The position numbers and the translations under genes are program-made. Below the pieces are notes generated by a model. The model did no database searches, was not told the origin of the DNA, and saw nothing but the letters and a program-made list of their open reading frames with translations. From the NCBI GenBank assembly GCA_016779325.1, contig JADHNU010000009.1, positions 1 to 63,116 on the forward strand: DNA of 63,116 nucleotides. Direction: 5' to 3'. This document shows positions 28,538 to 38,121 of this stretch, piece by piece. The stretch comes from Pseudomonadales bacterium (lineage in GTDB: Bacteria; Pseudomonadota; Gammaproteobacteria; Pseudomonadales; Azotimanducaceae). Position 1 is the stretch's first letter. Every line of letters starts with the position of its first letter.

Positions 28538-28982
28538 GAATCGGATTATCTCGGCCCTTGAGGAAGAGCAGATCCAGCGCGAGCTCCCGGATTTCGGACC
28601 GGGCGATACGCTGGTGGTGCAAGTCAAGGTGAAAGAAGGCAACCGGGAGCGTCTCCAGGCCTTTGAAGGCGTGGTGATTGGGGTGCGTAATCGCGGCCTC
28701 AACTCCGCCTTTACCCTTCGCAAGATCAGCCATGGTGTGGGCGTGGAGCGGACCTTCCAGTCCTTCAGCCCCATGATCGATAGCATTACCGTGAAGCGTC
28801 GCGGTGACGTGCGTCAGGCGAAGCTTTACTACCTCCGCGAGCGCTCCGGCCGTTCGGCGCGGATTCGCGAGAAGCTGGGGGCGCACGGCAAGGGCCGTCG
28901 CGACACCAGTGTGGATATCGTTGCGCCGGTTGTCGATGCACCGGCAGCCGATGTTGCCGACGAGGCCGCCGCCGAGGAATAA
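28530..28982 (+). CDS. rplS: Ribosomal protein bL19 with C-terminal extension
   Basis: The first about 115 residues are ordinary bL19 ([50 protein letters not shown]). About 30 more residues follow, alanine-rich and acidic ([16 protein letters not shown]), which are absent from the E. coli protein. It closes the operon and is followed by a strong terminator. Confidence 0.95.
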   Translation: MSKNRIISALEEEQIQRELPDFGPGDTLVVQVKVKEGNRERLQAFEGVVIGVRNRGLNSAFTLRKISHGVGVERTFQSFSPMIDSITVKRRGDVRQAKLYYLRERSGRSARIREKLGAHGKGRRDTSVDIVAPVVDAPAADVADEAAAEE

Positions 28983-29009
28983 CGTTGGGCGTGTTGGTCA
29001 TGCAGGCAC

Positions 29010-29037
29010 AAAAAACCCGGCTTCTGCCGGGTTTTTT
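29010..29037. terminator. Rho-independent terminator after rplS
   Basis: An A-tract, a stem ACCCGGC/GCCGGGT with loop TTCT, and a run of six Ts. Its symmetry makes it usable on both strands. It ends the rpsP-rimM-trmD-rplS operon. Confidence 0.9.
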
Positions 29038-29300
29038 GCTTTTGGCCTAGGGGCCGGCCCACCGCGGCCACTAGGGGAGGGGGAGCGCGTGATACGCCGC
29101 GGTGGACCGACGGGCGCCGTCTGGGGAGAGACAGCCAGGGCGCCCGCTGACCTAGGCCAGCGCTGTAGTCGATGCAGGGACTGTGCCAGGGTTTCCCCCG
29201 GAATTTCTGGGGCGCATTGCTCCATATTAGTGCATCGCTAGCGTTCGGCCCTGAGTTCTTGCCCTAGGGCGTGGCAAGGGTAAAGCGTTATAGTCTCTCC
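29038..29300. other. Intergenic region before xerD with inverted repeat
   Basis: No convincing gene. A 9-bp perfect inverted repeat CCACCGCGG (29059-29067) / CCGCGGTGG (29097-29105) encloses a purine-rich loop. A TATAGT -10-like hexamer (29289-29294) sits 6 bases before the preferred xerD ATG, which would give a nearly leaderless message; no good -35 is seen. Confidence 0.4.
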
Positions 29301-30212
29301 ATGTCTGCTCGCGATTGCCTTGATGCCCCCGATGGCGAACGCATTGATGCCTTCCTTCAGGATCAATGGCTGCAGCGCGGGCTGTCCGAACATACTCGGA
29401 ACGCCTATCGCGCCGATTTGGCCGCGTTGCAGCGCTGGCTTGGGCCGACGGCTTCCGTACCCCAGGTTTCCCGGGCTGACCTCTTCGCCTTTTTATCCGC
29501 GCGCTTCGAGCAAGGCTACAAGCCGCGCTCCACGGCGCGCCTGCTTTCCGCACTCCGCGCGTTCTTTCGCTGGCAGGTCGAGCGGGGCCTGCGCGACGAC
29601 GACCCCACCCGGGATCTGACCAGCCCTCGCCTGGGCCGCCCCCTGCCGAGCAGCTTATCGGAAGCCGAGGTAGAGGCGCTGCTGGCTGCCCCGGATACGA
29701 GCACCCTTCTTGGGCTTCGAGATCGGGCTATGCTCGAGGTGCTTTACGCCTGCGGCCTGCGCGTTTCCGAACTCGTGAGCCTCGCCCCGAGCATGGTGAA
29801 CTTTCGCCAGGGGGCGGTGCGCGTTTTGGGTAAGGGTCGGAAGGAACGGCTGGTGCCCCTGGGAGAAGAAGCCCATCGCTGGCTGCTGCGCTGGCTGGAG
29901 GAAGGCGCTCAGGGGTGGCCCTGGCTGGCTAAGGGAGACGTCCTGTTCCCCAGCCAGCAGGGCCGGCCCATGACCCGGCAAACCTTCTGGCATCGCATCA
30001 AGGGGTATGGAAAGCAGATCGGGCTCGCCCGGCCGCTCTCGCCCCACACCCTTCGGCACGCGTTCGCGACCCATTTGCTGAATCACGGCGCCGATCTCCG
30101 CGTGGTCCAGCTGCTGCTGGGGCATGCGGACTTGTCGACCACGCAGATCTACACCCACGTGGCCCGGGCGCGGCTGCAGGCGCTGCATGCGGCGCATCAT
30201 CCCCGCGGGTAG
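29301..30212 (+). CDS. xerD: Site-specific tyrosine recombinase XerD
   Basis: 303 residues: an N-terminal SAM-like core-binding domain (about 10-95) and a C-terminal catalytic domain with the tyrosine recombinase residues in ACGLRVSELV (Arg), LSPHTLRHAFATHLL (His-x-x-Arg), GHADLS (His) and TQIYTHV (Tyr). XerCD resolves chromosome dimers at dif. The position before dsbC supports XerD rather than XerC. ATG 29301 is preferred to an in-frame GTG at 29271. Confidence 0.93.
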   Translation: MSARDCLDAPDGERIDAFLQDQWLQRGLSEHTRNAYRADLAALQRWLGPTASVPQVSRADLFAFLSARFEQGYKPRSTARLLSALRAFFRWQVERGLRDDDPTRDLTSPRLGRPLPSSLSEAEVEALLAAPDTSTLLGLRDRAMLEVLYACGLRVSELVSLAPSMVNFRQGAVRVLGKGRKERLVPLGEEAHRWLLRWLEEGAQGWPWLAKGDVLFPSQQGRPMTRQTFWHRIKGYGKQIGLARPLSPHTLRHAFATHLLNHGADLRVVQLLLGHADLSTTQIYTHVARARLQALHAAHHPRG

Positions 30213-30300
30213 GCCGAAGAAGACTTATTGAACTCGGAGCCGGGGGCGCGCACTCCGACGAGGGCTGTGCGAAAATAGTGGGCTTGCGAGGAGGTTCGCT

Positions 30301-31047
30301 ATGAATACGGTATTGCGCGTCTTGGCGCTGATGACCATTGGGTGCTTGCCCTTGCTGGGGCAGGCCGAGGCCAGCCTCAGGGGAGAGGCCGCCGCGGAAA
30401 TTTATGCTCGTCTCGATACGGCCCGCCCAGGCCTGCCCATTTTGTCCATTGCGCCGGCGCCGGTGCCAGGACTGTACGCCGTGGCCCTGGATGACGGCAC
30501 CATTCTTTACGCGACGGAAGATGGACAACATCTGCTTGCGGGCGATCTCTACGAAATCGGTGCTGCCGGGCTGCGGAACCGTTCCGAGGACGTTCGGGCG
30601 GTCCGGCGCTTAAGCCTGCTCGACGAGGTGCCTCTCGACGACATGATCGTTTTTCCCGCTAAGGGGGAGCGTCTGGGCGTCGTCAACGTTTTTACCGATG
30701 TGGACTGCGGCTTTTGCCAAAAGCTTCACCAGGAGGTGCCGGCCTTAAATGCTCGCGGTATTGAAGTTCGTTACCTCGCTTTTCCCCGGGCCGGCGTGGG
30801 CTCTGGGGCCTACGATAAGATTGTGTCGGCGTGGTGTGCCAGCGATCCCCGGGCAGCGCTGACGCGCCTGAAAGCCGGCGATCCCGTGGAGCCTAAGCGC
30901 TGCGCGAATCCCGTCGCCGACCAATACCGCCTCGGGCAGCAGCTTGGCGTCCGCGGCACCCCGGCCCTGTTCCTGGAGGATGGCCGCTACCTGCCCGGTT
31001 ACCTGCCCGCCGAGAGCTTGGCGGCGGAAATGGGCCTCGACGGTTAA
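30301..31047 (+). CDS. dsbC: Periplasmic thiol:disulfide isomerase DsbC
   Basis: 248 residues: signal peptide (about 1-24), N-terminal dimerisation domain (about 25-85), and a thioredoxin domain with active-site Cys136-Gly-Phe-Cys139. Cys179 and Cys201 match the second structural disulfide of DsbC. VRGTPALFLEDGRYLPGY holds the cis-proline. It corrects wrong disulfides in the periplasm. GAGGAGG precedes ATG 30301. It lies between xerD and hom; recJ, which follows dsbC in E. coli, is absent here. Confidence 0.93.
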   Translation: MNTVLRVLALMTIGCLPLLGQAEASLRGEAAAEIYARLDTARPGLPILSIAPAPVPGLYAVALDDGTILYATEDGQHLLAGDLYEIGAAGLRNRSEDVRAVRRLSLLDEVPLDDMIVFPAKGERLGVVNVFTDVDCGFCQKLHQEVPALNARGIEVRYLAFPRAGVGSGAYDKIVSAWCASDPRAALTRLKAGDPVEPKRCANPVADQYRLGQQLGVRGTPALFLEDGRYLPGYLPAESLAAEMGLDG

Positions 31048-31062
31048 GGATCAAACTTGCTC

Positions 31063-32376
31063 ATGGATAAGCCCCTCGGCATTGGCATTTGCGGTCTGGG
31101 CACGGTCGGCCAGGCCGTCGTTCGGCTCCTTCGGGAAGAGGGCGATATCCTGGCTCGGCGCGCACCCCGTGCCCTTAAGCTGGCGGCCTTCGGGCTCCGG
31201 CGAGATAAACCGGGCTTCGATCCTGGCGCCGTACCCGTCTACCGGGACATGCTCGCGGTCGCGCGCGATCCAAACGTCGATGTGGTCGTGGAACTCATGG
31301 GCGGGACCGACGACGCGAAGGCGCTGGTGGAACTTGCGCTTACTGAAGGCAAGGCCGTGGTCACGGCCAATAAGGCGCTCCTGTCTGAGCACGGGGACGC
31401 GCTCTTCGCGCTGGCAACGCAGCAAGGGGTGCCCCTTGCCTACGAGGCGTCGGTGGCCGGGGGCATCCCCATCATCAAGGCGCTTCGGGAGGGCTTGGCG
31501 GGCAATCGCATTGAGTGGGTCGCGGGCATTATCAATGGCACTTCGAACTTTATCCTGACGGAAATGGCCGGGGCCGGGCGCCCCTTCGCGGACGTACTTG
31601 CGGAAGCCCAGCGTCTGGGCTATGCCGAAGCCGATCCCACCTTCGATGTCGAAGGCATTGATGCGGCCCATAAGCTCTCTCTTCTGGCGTCCCTGGCCTT
31701 TGGGGTGCCCATTGCCTCGGCTAAGGTCTTCAGCGAAGGCCTAAGTCGCGTCACCCCCGACGATTTTCGCTACGCCGAGGCCTTTGGCTATCGCATTAAG
31801 CCTTTGGCCCTGGCGCGGCGCCGGAACGCCGGCCTCGAGCTCCGGGTTCATCCAGCGCTGGTTCCGGAAAAGACGCTCTTTGCCCAGGTACAGGGGGTTC
31901 AGAACGCGGTGATGATTGGGGGGCATGCGGTAGGGCCTACCCTTTACGTGGGCGCCGGTGCCGGTGGGGACGCGACGGCGTCCGCGGTGGTTGCCGACCT
32001 CATGGACCTGGCCCGGGGCACGCAGCATGCCATGCCGCCCCTGGCCTATCGGAAGGAGGCGCAAGGTGGCGAGGCGGCCTTGCCCAGCACCGCGTTCCAT
32101 TCCCCGGCCTACCTTCGCATCGTTGCCGAGGATACCCCCGGCGTCCTGGCCCAGGTGGCGACGATCCTCTCCAGCGAGGGCATTAACATCGAGGCCCTGA
32201 TGCAAAAGGCCCAGGACAGCACCCAGGAAGGCGAGACCACCTGCGTGCCCATCGTGCTGCTGACCCGGGCCGCAGACGAGGCTGCCATCGATCGGGCGAT
32301 TACCGCCCTGGAGGCTTTGCCTGCGGTGCGTGGCGCCGTCCTCCGGCTGCGCGTGGAACCCTTCGCCGCCTCCTAA
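31063..32376 (+). CDS. hom: Homoserine dehydrogenase
   Basis: 437 residues, the monofunctional Hom form without aspartokinase. NAD(P)-binding GICGLGTVGQAVVRLL (about 7-22), catalytic core with NGTSNFILTEM, and a C-terminal ACT domain (about 350-430, LRIVAEDTPGVLAQVATIL) for amino-acid feedback. It reduces aspartate semialdehyde to homoserine for threonine and methionine. A TTG two codons upstream is an alternative start. thrC does not follow; prfB does. Confidence 0.95.
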   Translation: MDKPLGIGICGLGTVGQAVVRLLREEGDILARRAPRALKLAAFGLRRDKPGFDPGAVPVYRDMLAVARDPNVDVVVELMGGTDDAKALVELALTEGKAVVTANKALLSEHGDALFALATQQGVPLAYEASVAGGIPIIKALREGLAGNRIEWVAGIINGTSNFILTEMAGAGRPFADVLAEAQRLGYAEADPTFDVEGIDAAHKLSLLASLAFGVPIASAKVFSEGLSRVTPDDFRYAEAFGYRIKPLALARRRNAGLELRVHPALVPEKTLFAQVQGVQNAVMIGGHAVGPTLYVGAGAGGDATASAVVADLMDLARGTQHAMPPLAYRKEAQGGEAALPSTAFHSPAYLRIVAEDTPGVLAQVATILSSEGINIEALMQKAQDSTQEGETTCVPIVLLTRAADEAAIDRAITALEALPAVRGAVLRLRVEPFAAS

Positions 32377-32387
32377 AGGAGATCACC

Positions 32388-33486
32388 ATGGAAGACAGCA
32401 ACGCCGTGCGCGAGCTGCTGGCCGATTTGCGCCAGCGGAGCGATGCACTCTGGGGGTATCTTTGACGTCGCTGCCAAGCAAGAGCGGCTAGAAGAGGTTG
32501 AACGGGAGCTGGCGGAGCCCGGGGTATGGGGTACGCCGGAAAAGGCTCAGGCCCTAGGGAAAGAGCGGGCAAGCCTGGAAGCCGTGGTGGGGGTGCTGTT
32601 GCCCTTGCGTACGGCCTTGGATGATGCGGAAGAGCTTCTTGCCCTCGCCGTGGAAGAGAGCGATGAGGAGACCCTCCAGGCCGTTGCTTCTGATCTGGCC
32701 GAGCAGGCCAGCGCCCTCGGCCAGCTGGAGTTTCGGCGCATGTTCTCGGGCCCCATGGATAGCGCCGATTGCTTCGTCGATATTCAGGCCGGGTCGGGCG
32801 GCACGGAAGCGCAGGACTGGGCCGAGATGCTGCTGCGCATGTATCTGCGCTGGGCTGAGCGCCGGGGTTTCAGTACGGAACTGATCGAACTCTCCGCCGG
32901 GGAAGTGGCGGGCATTAAGGGCGCGACCTTCGCCCTGCGCGGCGATTACGCCTTCGGTTGGCTACGCACGGAAACGGGGATTCATCGCCTCGTGCGCAAA
33001 TCCCCCTATGATTCCGGGGCGCGGCGTCACACGTCCTTTGCGTCCGTATTCGTATCGCCGGAAATTGACGACGACATCGACATTGATATCAATCCCGCCG
33101 ACGTCCGCACCGACACCTATCGGTCGTCCGGCGCGGGGGGGCAGCACGTCAACACCACCGATTCAGCCGTACGGCTCACCCACCTTCCCAGTGGCATTGT
33201 GGTGGCCTGTCAATCGGAGCGGTCTCAGCATCAAAACCGCGATAAGGCCTGGAAGCAGCTGCGGGCTAAGCTTTATGAACTGGAAATTCAGAAGCGTCGG
33301 GCCGATGCGCAGCAGGTTGAAGACAGCAAATCGGATATTGGCTGGGGGCATCAGATCCGCTCCTACGTGCTGGATCAAAATCGAGTAAAGGATTTGCGCA
33401 CCGGGGTGGAAATCAACAACCCCGATGCCACCCTCGACGGGGATCTCGATCCCTTTATCGAAGCGAGCTTAAAGGCGGGGCTTTAG
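32388..33486 (+). CDS. prfB: Peptide chain release factor 2 with programmed +1 frameshift
   Basis: ATG 32388, after TAAAGGAG, opens 25 codons to an in-frame TGA at 32463-32465. The context TGGGGGTATCTTTGAC, with a Shine-Dalgarno-like GGGGG, is the classic RF2 autoregulatory site. Skipping T32463 continues in the main frame to 33486, giving 365 residues. GGQ is in [12 protein letters not shown]. The codon-recognition tripeptide, SPF in E. coli, reads SPY here (33001-33009). RF2 ends translation at UGA and UAA. hom lies 11 bases upstream. Confidence 0.96.
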
Positions 33487-33517
33487 GTGCCCCAGCCCAA
33501 GGGAGTAGGTAGGCACC

Positions 33518-35047
33518 ATGAGTGATCAAGGCAAGGCACCGGATTCAAGCGAAGAGGCCCAGCGCGCGTGGCGCCAAGGGAAGCTGACCGCACTTCGGGC
33601 CGAGGGCTGGGATTTCCCCAACGATTTCAAACGCAGCACGGATGAAGTGGGGGAAGACCACACGGCGGCCGCCCTCCAGGCACGCTATGGCGCCCTGGAA
33701 AAGGGCGAGCTTGAAGCCCTTGGGCTTCAGGTCACCCTCGCAGGCCGGCTGATGAATCGTCGAGGGCCGTTCCTGGTGCTCCAGGAGGGCACGGGCTCGA
33801 TCCAATTCTACCTTGCGAAGGGTGCGGACCCGGCCCTGCGCGCCGTGGTGGAACAATGGGACGTGGGCGATATCGTGGCGGGCACGGGAACCCTAGAGAA
33901 ATCGGGGAAAGGGGATCTCTACGTCAATCTCGCCAGCGCGCGGCTGCTGACGAAATCCCTGCGTCCGCTTCCGGACCAATACTATGGCCTTGCCGATACG
34001 GAACTGCGCTACCGTCGGCGCTATCTCGACCTGATCATGAACGCCGACTCCCGGGAGACCTTCCGGGTCCGTTCCCAGGTGGTGAGCGCCGTGCGCCGAT
34101 TCCTCGAGGATCGCCGCTTCATGGAAGTGGAAACGCCCATGATGCATGTGATTCCCGGAGGGGCTGCGGCCAAGCCCTTCGTGACCCACCATAACGCCTT
34201 GGATATGCCGCTGTTCCTCCGCATTGCCCCAGAGCTGTACCTGAAGCGGCTCACGGTAGGCGGGTTTGAGCGGGTCTTCGAAATCAACCGGAATTTCCGC
34301 AACGAGGGGCTGTCCACGAAGCACAACCCCGAGTTCACCATGCTCGAGTTTTACTGGGCCTATGCCGATTTCCACGATCTGATGGATCTAACGGAAACCC
34401 TGCTGCGCGGGCTCTGCGAACAGGTGCTGGGCACCACCACCGTGACCTATCAGGGGGTGAGCCTGGACTTCGCAAAACCCTTCGCTCGCCTCACCGTACC
34501 CGAGGCCCTGCGCGCTTACACGGACATCACGGACGTGCAGGTCGCGGACCCGGCCTATCTGGCTGCCCGCCTCCGGGAGCAGGGGGTGAAGGTGTCCGAA
34601 AGCTGGGGGCTGGGGCGGTTGCAGTTTGAGCTCTTTGAGGCGGAGGTGGAGGACAAGATCACCGATCCCGTCTTCCTCACCCAGCACCCAACGGAAGTCT
34701 CCCCCTTGGCTCGGCGCAACGCCGTGAATCCCGAGCTCACGGACCGCTTCGAGCTTTTCATCATGGGGCGGGAGATTGCCAATGGGTTCTCCGAGTTGAA
34801 TGATCCGGAGGATCAGGCGGAGCGCTTCCGGGCGCAGGTTGCCTTGCTGGATGAGGGCGATGAGGAAGCCATGCACTACGACGCGGACTACATCACCGCG
34901 CTGGAGTACGGCATGCCGCCCACGGCCGGGGAGGGTATCGGGATTGATCGCCTAGTCATGCTCTTGACCGACTCCCCCTCCATTCGCGATGTTCTCCTCT
35001 TTCCCCATATGCGGCCCAAGGCGCCCATCGGGGGTGAGGTCAGCTAG
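33518..35047 (+). CDS. lysS: Lysyl-tRNA synthetase, class II
   Basis: 509 residues: an OB-fold anticodon-binding domain (about 60-165), then the class II catalytic core with motif 1 ([15 protein letters not shown]), motif 2 ([24 protein letters not shown]) and motif 3 ([24 protein letters not shown]). It charges tRNA-Lys. The prfB-lysS order is common in gammaproteobacteria. GGGAGTAGG precedes ATG 33518. Confidence 0.97.
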   Translation: MSDQGKAPDSSEEAQRAWRQGKLTALRAEGWDFPNDFKRSTDEVGEDHTAAALQARYGALEKGELEALGLQVTLAGRLMNRRGPFLVLQEGTGSIQFYLAKGADPALRAVVEQWDVGDIVAGTGTLEKSGKGDLYVNLASARLLTKSLRPLPDQYYGLADTELRYRRRYLDLIMNADSRETFRVRSQVVSAVRRFLEDRRFMEVETPMMHVIPGGAAAKPFVTHHNALDMPLFLRIAPELYLKRLTVGGFERVFEINRNFRNEGLSTKHNPEFTMLEFYWAYADFHDLMDLTETLLRGLCEQVLGTTTVTYQGVSLDFAKPFARLTVPEALRAYTDITDVQVADPAYLAARLREQGVKVSESWGLGRLQFELFEAEVEDKITDPVFLTQHPTEVSPLARRNAVNPELTDRFELFIMGREIANGFSELNDPEDQAERFRAQVALLDEGDEEAMHYDADYITALEYGMPPTAGEGIGIDRLVMLLTDSPSIRDVLLFPHMRPKAPIGGEVS

Positions 35048-35058
35048 GAGATCACACC

Positions 35059-35994
35059 ATGGGTGAGGCAGCCTTCGCGCGCTTCGACGCGAAGAGTACG
35101 GCGGAGGCGGTGGTCGAAGGGGAAGACCTCCGCGGCTTGGAAGTGCTGGTCACGGGCGCCAATGCGGGGATTGGCCTGGCCACGGCGGAGGCCCTCGCCG
35201 GCGCGGGGGCTCGGGTATGGCTCGCCGGTCGCCGGCCCGAGGCCTTGGCCGCGGCCGCAGATCAGATCCGCAGCCGCCATCCCGAGGCACTGCTCGAATG
35301 CCTAATCCTCGATCTGGCCTCGCTAGCGAGTATTCGCGCCGGGGTTGAGGCCTTTACGGCACCCCGCTGCGATCTCCTCGTGGCCAATGCGGGGCTGGTG
35401 ACGAGCCGCTTCGAAACCACGGCGGAGGGCCTTGAAAGTACGGTTGGCATTTGCCACTTCGGCCACGCTGCCTTGCTGCGCCTGCTTATGCCTAAGCTGC
35501 TGATCGCGCCGAGCCCTCGGGTCATCATGGTGTCCAGCGAATCCCATCGCACGCCGGCGCGCCTGGCCTTCGACCGCTTCCCCCTTAAGGCCTCCCAGTT
35601 CAAGGGACTGGTAGCCTATGGCCAAGCGAAGCTTTGCAATGTGCTATTTGCGAAAGCGCTGCAGCGGCGGTACGGCGGCGCCGGGCTCATGGCCTGTGCG
35701 CTGCACCCGGGGGCGCTGGTGACCACCTCCATTGGCCGCGATGCGCCGCTGCTTCGCTGGCTTGTGCGCCTGGCTCAGCCCTTCACCAAATCGCCGTCCC
35801 AGGGCGCGGCCACCACCGTGCTGGCGGCGGTGCACCGCCCGGCCAGTGATCTCGCCGGTGCCTATCTTTCGCACTGTCGTCCCGTCGCCTGTTCGAAGGA
35901 GGCCGGCTCCTTAGAGGTTGCAGATAGGCTATGGGCCCTGACGGATGAATGGTTGACGGCCCAGGGGCTGGATCCCTGGCCCCCGTTGCCATGA
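35059..35994 (+). CDS. Short-chain dehydrogenase (retinol dehydrogenase/WWOX-like)
   Basis: 311 residues of the larger SDR type. The Rossmann motif VTGANAGIGLA (about 31-41), VANAGL, catalytic Ser in VSSES, and AYGQAKLCN with the Tyr/Lys pair resemble retinol dehydrogenase-like and WWOX-like oxidoreductases, which reduce lipophilic carbonyls. The substrate is unknown. TAGGAG precedes ATG 35059, and its stop overlaps ung (ATGA). Confidence 0.87.
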   Translation: MGEAAFARFDAKSTAEAVVEGEDLRGLEVLVTGANAGIGLATAEALAGAGARVWLAGRRPEALAAAADQIRSRHPEALLECLILDLASLASIRAGVEAFTAPRCDLLVANAGLVTSRFETTAEGLESTVGICHFGHAALLRLLMPKLLIAPSPRVIMVSSESHRTPARLAFDRFPLKASQFKGLVAYGQAKLCNVLFAKALQRRYGGAGLMACALHPGALVTTSIGRDAPLLRWLVRLAQPFTKSPSQGAATTVLAAVHRPASDLAGAYLSHCRPVACSKEAGSLEVADRLWALTDEWLTAQGLDPWPPLP

Positions 35995-36686
35995 CGGAAC
36001 GTCCCCTTAACCTGAGCCCGCCTTGGGCGGAGGTGCTCGGCCCCGTGCTTCGGTCCCCCGAGCTGCAGGCGCTGGCGGCCCATCTACGCCAGCGGAAGGC
36101 GGCGGGGATTCCCGTTTATCCTCCCGGGAAGCAGATCTTTGCTGCCTTAGACGCGGCGCCTCCGGAGCAGGTGCGGGTGGTCATTGTGGGGCAAGATCCC
36201 TACCACGGCCCGGGGCAGGCCCAGGGCTTCGCCTTTTCCGTGGCGCCTGGGGTTCCCGTGCCCCCGTCCCTGCAGAATATCTACAAGGAGCTACAGGCTG
36301 ATCTAGGCCTGCCCGCAAGCGCCTTTCAAAATGGCGATCTGCGCGGCTGGGCTCGGCAGGGGGTGTTGCTGTTGAATGCGGTCCTGACGGTGGAGGGCGG
36401 CGCGCCCGGCGCCCATCAAAAGCTCGGATGGGAAACGGTGACCGATGCGGTCATTGCCCACCTATCCGAGCACTTCGACCACCGCGTGTTCATCCTCTGG
36501 GGCAGCTACGCCCAGCGCAAGGGCGCACAGATCGACCGGGCGCGGCACGCCGTGCTGAGCGCGCCCCATCCCTCGCCCCTGAGTGCCCATCGGGGCTTTT
36601 TCGGCTCTAAGCCTTTTTCCCAAGCCAACACCTACTTGGCAGCTCATGGGTTTGCGCCCATCGCCTGGGAGCAGCACGGTGGCTAA
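35991..36686 (+). CDS. ung: Uracil-DNA glycosylase, family 1
   Basis: 231 residues. The water-activating motif GQDPYHG has catalytic Asp69; LLLNAVLTV and the DNA-intercalation loop APHPSPLSAHRGFFG are present. It removes uracil from DNA. The frame is open from 35949, but ATG 35991 overlaps the SDR stop and is where homology begins. The end overlaps the YciH gene by 8 bases. Confidence 0.96.
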   Translation: MTERPLNLSPPWAEVLGPVLRSPELQALAAHLRQRKAAGIPVYPPGKQIFAALDAAPPEQVRVVIVGQDPYHGPGQAQGFAFSVAPGVPVPPSLQNIYKELQADLGLPASAFQNGDLRGWARQGVLLLNAVLTVEGGAPGAHQKLGWETVTDAVIAHLSEHFDHRVFILWGSYAQRKGAQIDRARHAVLSAPHPSPLSAHRGFFGSKPFSQANTYLAAHGFAPIAWEQHGG

Positions 36687-37068
36687 GCGGCAGAGCGTGG
36701 GCAAGATGAAGACGGCCAGCACCCGGGTGTACAGCACCGACGCCGGGGCGCGCTGCCCAGGGTGCTTGCGCTTACTCGCCGAATGCGTGTGCGCGCAGCC
36801 CCCTGCTTCGGCGCCCAGCGCGCCGAAGCAGGGGGTGGTTCGGGTCGGCCGAGAAACAAAGGGGCGAAAGGGTGCTGGGGTTACGGTCGTCACAGGGTTG
36901 GTGCTGGCCCCGGAGGCGCTCAAGGCTCTTGCCCAAGCGCTCAAGAAGCGCTGTGGCGTGGGCGGGGCCGTGAAGGATGGGGTGATTGAGTTGCAGGGTG
37001 AGCAACGCGACGCAGCCTGCGCCGTACTGGAGGCGGAAGGATTTACGGTGAAGCGCGCGGGTGGGTAG
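36679..37068 (+). CDS. yciH: SUI1/eIF1-like translation factor (YciH)
   Basis: About 129 residues from GTG 36679 (GGGAGCAGCAC upstream, overlapping ung). An N-terminal stretch with CPGCLRLLAECVC, possibly metal binding, leads to the SUI1 fold (about 60-127, VRVGRETKGRKGAGVTVVTGL and RCGVGGAVKDGVIELQGEQR). YciH resembles eukaryotic eIF1; its bacterial role in initiation fidelity is not settled. An ATG at 36706 is an alternative start. Confidence 0.85.
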   Translation: MAKRQSVGKMKTASTRVYSTDAGARCPGCLRLLAECVCAQPPASAPSAPKQGVVRVGRETKGRKGAGVTVVTGLVLAPEALKALAQALKKRCGVGGAVKDGVIELQGEQRDAACAVLEAEGFTVKRAGG

Positions 37069-37077
37069 GCGCCGCGC

Positions 37078-38121
37078 CTAGGGTCCGCCCACGCCGGGGG
37101 GACGAAACGGCTCTAGGGCTGTCGGATGACTAATGCGCTCGAAGAGGGGCCCGAGGGCTTCGCCCTGGGGCCGGGTGCCAGGGAGAGCGCTCGGCCGCGG
37201 TGCGGCCAGCCCCGGTGGGTTTGGCGGTTCGAAGCGAAAGCGAAAAATGTAGTCCGGCTCTGCGCCCATGCGCAGGTCCGTCACCTCATAGGCGCCGTCT
37301 TCTAAGGGGCGTAGGCGGTAGAAGCCGTGGGTGAACCAGCTCAGGCGCTGGAAGTCGGGATGGGCCGCAAGCCATAGGGGCACGGGCGCGCTCTCGTAAC
37401 GCCGGAAAGCAAAAGCCGGCTCGGGGTCCAGCAGGCTCCCATAGCCCTCCAGATAGCTTTCCCCTTCCATGACCACCACGCGCCAAAGCAGGGTGTTTAG
37501 GGGGGCTGGGGTGGTGAGCACGCTACCCCCTGACCGTCCCGCCGCCATCGGCAGCGCGCCCTCCACTCGTGCTTCGATCATCCCCTTGGCCCCAAGGCTC
37601 ATGCCCAGATAGAGCGTCGATAGGATCAGCCCGAGGGCATTGGGCCAGGGCGAGCGCATGGCGCCGCGGCGCCGTAGCCAAAGGGTGCCGCCGAGGCCGA
37701 GAAGCAAGGGAAGGGTATAGGCGGGGTCGATGATAAAAATGGAAGAGATCGACACCGGGGGAGATTTTAGGGGCCAGAACAACTGGGTGCCGTAGACCGT
37801 AAAGCCATCGAGCAGGGGGTGGGTGACCAAGGCCAAGGCGCACAGGGCCCAGGCGCGGGGGTAGCTCAGCCTATCCCTAAAAGCGCGCCAGAGGGGCCAG
37901 GCCAGCACCGGCGCAAGTAGGCTAAGGACCAGAAAGCTGTGGCTGAAGCCACGGTGACGCGTGAAGCTATCCACCGCATTCCCATAGGGAATGAGCACGT
38001 CGAGGTCTGGAAGGGTGCCGAGGGCGGCACCGAGGGCCAGGGCCTTGATGCCGCCAAGGCGACGCCCCGCTACGGCCTCCCCAAGGGCGGCGCCCAGCGC
38101 GGCTTGGGTGAGGGAATCCAC
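37078..38121 (-). CDS. Membrane-bound metal-dependent hydrolase (DUF457/YdjM type)
   Basis: 347 residues from GTG 38121, which shares a base with the lysE stop. An N-terminal hydrophobic metal-dependent hydrolase domain (about 1-185) has the motif histidines and aspartates LPDLDVL, HRGFSHSF and THPLLDGF and about four membrane helices. A long periplasmic or cytosolic C-terminal part (about 200-347) is unlike the short E. coli YdjM. The reading frame is open further upstream, but that is antisense frame through lysE. Confidence 0.82.
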   Translation of the reverse strand: MDSLTQAALGAALGEAVAGRRLGGIKALALGAALGTLPDLDVLIPYGNAVDSFTRHRGFSHSFLVLSLLAPVLAWPLWRAFRDRLSYPRAWALCALALVTHPLLDGFTVYGTQLFWPLKSPPVSISSIFIIDPAYTLPLLLGLGGTLWLRRRGAMRSPWPNALGLILSTLYLGMSLGAKGMIEARVEGALPMAAGRSGGSVLTTPAPLNTLLWRVVVMEGESYLEGYGSLLDPEPAFAFRRYESAPVPLWLAAHPDFQRLSWFTHGFYRLRPLEDGAYEVTDLRMGAEPDYIFRFRFEPPNPPGLAAPRPSALPGTRPQGEALGPLFERISHPTALEPFRPPGVGGP

